NCBI GenBank assembly: GCA_031266115.1
Contig: JAISBQ010000253.1
Span: 1 to 36,339 of the forward strand
From: Bifidobacteriaceae bacterium
Lineage (GTDB): Bacteria > Actinomycetota > Actinomycetes > Actinomycetales > WQXJ01
Reading direction: 5' to 3'
Length of the DNA stretch: 36,339 nucleotides
Under the pieces are notes generated by a model that worked only from the letters and a program-made list of their open reading frames with translations, had not been told where the DNA came from and searched no databases. Shown piece by piece: positions 35,801 through 36,339 of the stretch. Positions within the stretch are counted from its first letter, which is position 1; each line of letters begins with the position of its first letter. Both the position numbers and the translations under genes were made by a program.

Positions 35801-36339
35801 GGTGCCGGCCACCGCGGTAGCGTCCGGCGGAACGTTCGGATCGAAGGTGACAGTGACCTGGCCCTGTAGCTGCCAGGTCGCATACCACTGTTGGATGGGT
35901 GGGCCAGCGTCCTCGGTGTCCCATGTCAGTCTGGTCACCCCCGGCACGGCCGTGTCGCCGGGGGAGTCCAGAGAAGCCACCCAGCCGGTGAAATGATAGG
36001 ACTCGATCACTGGGGAGGACAGGTCGGCACGGATCGTGCTGTTGTAGGGGATTCCGTGTTGGGTATCCGGCATCGTCCCGGCTACGACCGCCGTACTGGT
36101 TGGTGCGTTCTGATCGAAAGTGACGGTCAACGTGTCGGGGACGAGTATCCATGTGGCATACAGGGTGGTTTGGCCGGTCAATCGGGTGCCATCGACCCCC
36201 AGCGCAATCGGGTTCCCACCCGATTCGGCGTCATACCAGCCGGTGAACCGGTATCCCTCCACGACCGGCACACCGAGACTGTCCGGGACCGTGCCGTTGT
36301 AGGCGAACGCGTCCCACCCTTGGGGGCATGTCCCGGGGA
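26888..36339 (-). CDS. Giant InlB B-repeat (Flg_new / Listeria-Bacteroides repeat-like) surface protein with C-terminal Big2-like Ig domains; partial, 5' end outside the window
   Basis: 34 repeats of the form VxVTFDxNxP...GTxP...PxVxGYRFTGWYxxxxGG...TRxTxxTTLYAxW; Asp/Pro linker DGGDDPDRPGDEDTDRPGDEDPGRQ; Big2-like ends (VSPANATVTGVSWTI...; KLTFVSSRPKVATVSASGIVKA; PTFKSSNPSVLRVDKTGRIVALTKGKATVTVKA). The frame stays open from 36271 to the window end (PGTCPQGWDAFAYNGTVPDSLG). Confidence 0.9.
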   Translation of the reverse strand, partial: PGTCPQGWDAFAYNGTVPDSLGVPVVEGYRFTGWYDAESGGNPIALGVDGTRLTGQTTLYATWILVPDTLTVTFDQNAPTSTAVVAGTMPDTQHGIPYNSTIRADLSSPVIESYHFTGWVASLDSPGDTAVPGVTRLTWDTEDAGPPIQQWYATWQLQGQVTVTFDPNVPPDATAVAGTVPGTLTNQIYNTRITPTSPIVEGYRFDGWTINSQDQTINGARFDPLVDRLTMDKFTTTDARTIALVATWTPMPAIDLVFDPNPPAGDGTVVNGTVPDQIDDLPYNAQVLTPPTPDPLVDAYTGTGYRFTGWYTATDGGNQVTFGPSGTRIIASPVYAHWTVDTTTYSITWNPNDDSASRAVNIPTNNQDLYYAAPLASPDTQILRQGYQFTGWWTGEGGTGTRVVFAGSDQTRISGNTTLHAAWTQDSTPYTVTFDPNAGGDPDVVGVPESKTLAVSEPIGEPDSTPVRPGFVFDGWWYSCGSESQCTGEFHATDRVPDPGQDVTVHARWILDGSNYTVTFDPNAGDDENVFGVPITKDLRVSDTIGAASSTIGRVGYEFRGWWYECESQTVCAGEFDPTDRVPSPGQNVTLHAKWTENARSYEVVYHANAGEDSTVRDTPINNQDVKVSELTAAPDSLIAREGYRFDGWYATCTSQTECADPVALGTVRIPDPGADIDVYAKWVVENPVQIEFAPNTPANSEVTGMPQTIAGLAYDATMPETLTPVALATDASGGYEFGGWYTDPTAGVEYAPGTTRVTQNTTLHARWSAESLTVAVTFVEDPTPGPSSPLVPDTMPEPIPALAYSAVLPADLASPVAEGHRFAGWCDAADPDTAVIPGVTRINADIVLKPVWTEAALVQVQFDANEPSGLGTQVVPGTMPDTPTTQVLNALLPAGIQSPILVGYRFTGWYSAPEGGTEYIPGTTRVSTDADIVVVTLYAQWERIVATYSVTWDPNDDDEARAAGVPANNQGLAYAAALVPPDSQIVRPGYGFIGWYFDSAGLGELVSFSGPDAFRLTAATTLHAQWQADPERYRVVYHANAADDPTLRSVPANNQDLRVSDLTAAAETQIAREGFAFTGWYTTCSSQTACEDQIALGTVRIPDPGADIHVYAGWEAVAPSTVEFDANVPPGAEAFEMPARIVDLAYDAVLPAIGVSDPVAIAADGSGGYRFSGWFDAPTGGNRYTPGTTHVTGNLTLHAQWEPASRTVAVSFSPVAPDDESPLVPGSMPPAIPALAYSAPLPANFASPAAIGHRFAGWRQADAEVAFTPGVTRVWTDITLVPTWTGAAPVSVRFDANTPEGTPVAGTVPTDMPLALNALLPGDLPVPVLVGYQFTGWYSAADGGEQYIPGTTRVSTDADETVLTLYARWDAKPNFEIGFECQATGSRQVVPGTCPTGPLTVDYDQLMPTDLSVPLAVGYVFTGWFTASAGGDAVEPGITRLREATTLYAQWQARGPLAVQFSAGIAGGAVDGTMPEAIAALAYNEVLPVSLRQPIVPGQAFAGWFTAPGGEGERFLPGVTRVSADQTLYAAWQAHEPVTVTFAPGVAPTVTGTMPPPSVAIDFNAHVAEPTQVPVALGFAFAGWKVDGEPFDFAATRLTEDVTLVATWTPMAEVSVAFDANTPTDTNAVAGTIPPGLTAPYASLLPTGLAVPVAPGYRWLGWFTARQGGALVTPGVSRLTVDPQVVYAQWEPMDDLQVGFNAKKPAGTTLEPGTVPEPATVRYHDLVPRPADPVVPGYRFDGWYTTSELTTPFDFDNDRVTADTFAFGAWTAMAPVTVAFDVGAVSPYTDALRPISGVAYAARLADPGSPGAAGFEFLGWYARSDDDVPPVDFATWRVTGAGTVTLHARWRALDPVRVRFVGNEPVVTPAANLPADIVDAKIHDLVPLPAQLPTLAGYRFTYWSTDTAGTEPFQFDVARVGAGELTLYANWAELQRFTFTYLPNAPLGVAVQGDTFPVAETILEGETTTAPPPPEATGALFAGWSSSPDAAIPVDFAAPVVASATVYAQWTVKPAVTINFDANGYTTIHGTMPHDYSHVIYGTTVLPPQTTPVESSGFKEFLGWYTSPAPGPDADPFDFLAPVRSDENITLHAAWGDAPTSQVAFDLRLDPEGLTGPDAVFQGADPAAQIVPRGRTAERPEVDPAAEGWRFTGWYTQASDGPTYSFDSTPVIEPITLQAGWRKMAGIPVSFLANIPDGGEAIDGTVPAIVHIPYNSYVPAPVGTEPGWEGHAFTGWYTAPAGGAAFAFFGMPAAIRHTTAVSAFAAWETRPAIAVTFAPGEVGAEAARVVPGTMPAAVASLRYDAVLPSLTAVPAAIGHRFTGWTDGARPVTPGVTRLRQDTTATAQWDPAPAVVQVEFDAGIDGASGLPEPASVPLNDTLDSAAAAEPRAPGYRFDGWSLTPDGPIEDRAALRANGPDTMTLYGRWTAMPAQLVVFDTNVPDGATAVTGTGPGDIHVVYDTPAAMPEAVPAAQGWRFTGWYREAEAEIPFAFAGDMEPRAITGPTTVYAGWEAADPVTVTFAAGTVGGEPAEFAPGSPWPDAIEALPYNAVLPADIPDPTVVGHRFAGWLGPDGPVVPGLTRLTEPVVLAAQWDEALTVVEVAFAAGQVDDAEGLPAAQTVPLSGYLDTDLVTEPVATAHAFAGWSPAVAGGAIVDLASTRIETTGATLTLYAQWEDRGPVQLRLDAGGREVVTGMPPGAAMTAAYNGRVELPILVGVGVIFDGWALCPGGQGAPALAPDARFTEDGDLCALWHGADPVQVTFDLGANGDSTQVATSLNALVTRPADPTHAGFVFAGWFADSALTTLFDFAQTRVSAPLTVYAKWIAIPDGGDDPDRPGDEDTDRPGDEDPGRQNRPEPDLPGRIDEDRQGAGDALVPEDQPSQLVAAISILGAPTVWEVPRGGGAGLSLTAQVSPANATVTGVSWTILAGPASVDASGFVTFTGAEGRVVVRAIATDGSGVRARVAIQAVRAVGALRTSGSRVYIQSGKTLRPAVVAVGRGALASPTDAKLTFVSSRPKVATVSASGIVKAAKVTRPAKAVITVRSGNGKTAAIKVTVVPRAKKLIALHAAVPAGKSKLTVGETARIAVRLTPTTATGVTPTFKSSNPSVLRVDKTGRIVALTKGKATVTVKAAGTRATTTRVTVR

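Overview
High-GC, actinobacterial-type 36.3 kb window, annotated from sequence alone with no database search. Left to right: (i) a two-gene HcnABC/opine-oxidase-like flavoenzyme locus on the minus strand, in which the FAD oxidase and the 2Fe-2S subunit appear fused; (ii) two glycosyltransferase genes on the plus strand, one a 1100-aa GT2+GT4 fusion; (iii) an accessory block (about 8.45-13.0 kb) with a DUF4143-type ATPase and a tightly coupled HEPN-like / KGGVGR-variant double P-loop ATPase operon, the best candidate for an undescribed (possibly defence) system; (iv) a minus-strand cell-wall glycopolymer cluster (GT2 plus two CDP-glycerol glycerophosphotransferase-like proteins) and a PIG-V-like membrane mannosyltransferase; (v) alpha/beta hydrolase, aldo/keto reductase and SDR genes; (vi) two PIN/Phd-type toxin-antitoxin modules; (vii) a sugar ABC importer (two permeases and a solute-binding protein, no ATPase); (viii) the C-terminal >3100 aa of a giant InlB B-repeat (Flg_new-like) surface protein with 34 countable repeats and Big2-like domains. 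Noncoding DNA contains a dispersed family of about 61-bp palindromic elements with compensating arm changes, and a separate nested inverted array of four 27-bp repeats. Several genes have a TANNNT box 6-7 nt before the start codon, suggesting leaderless transcription.
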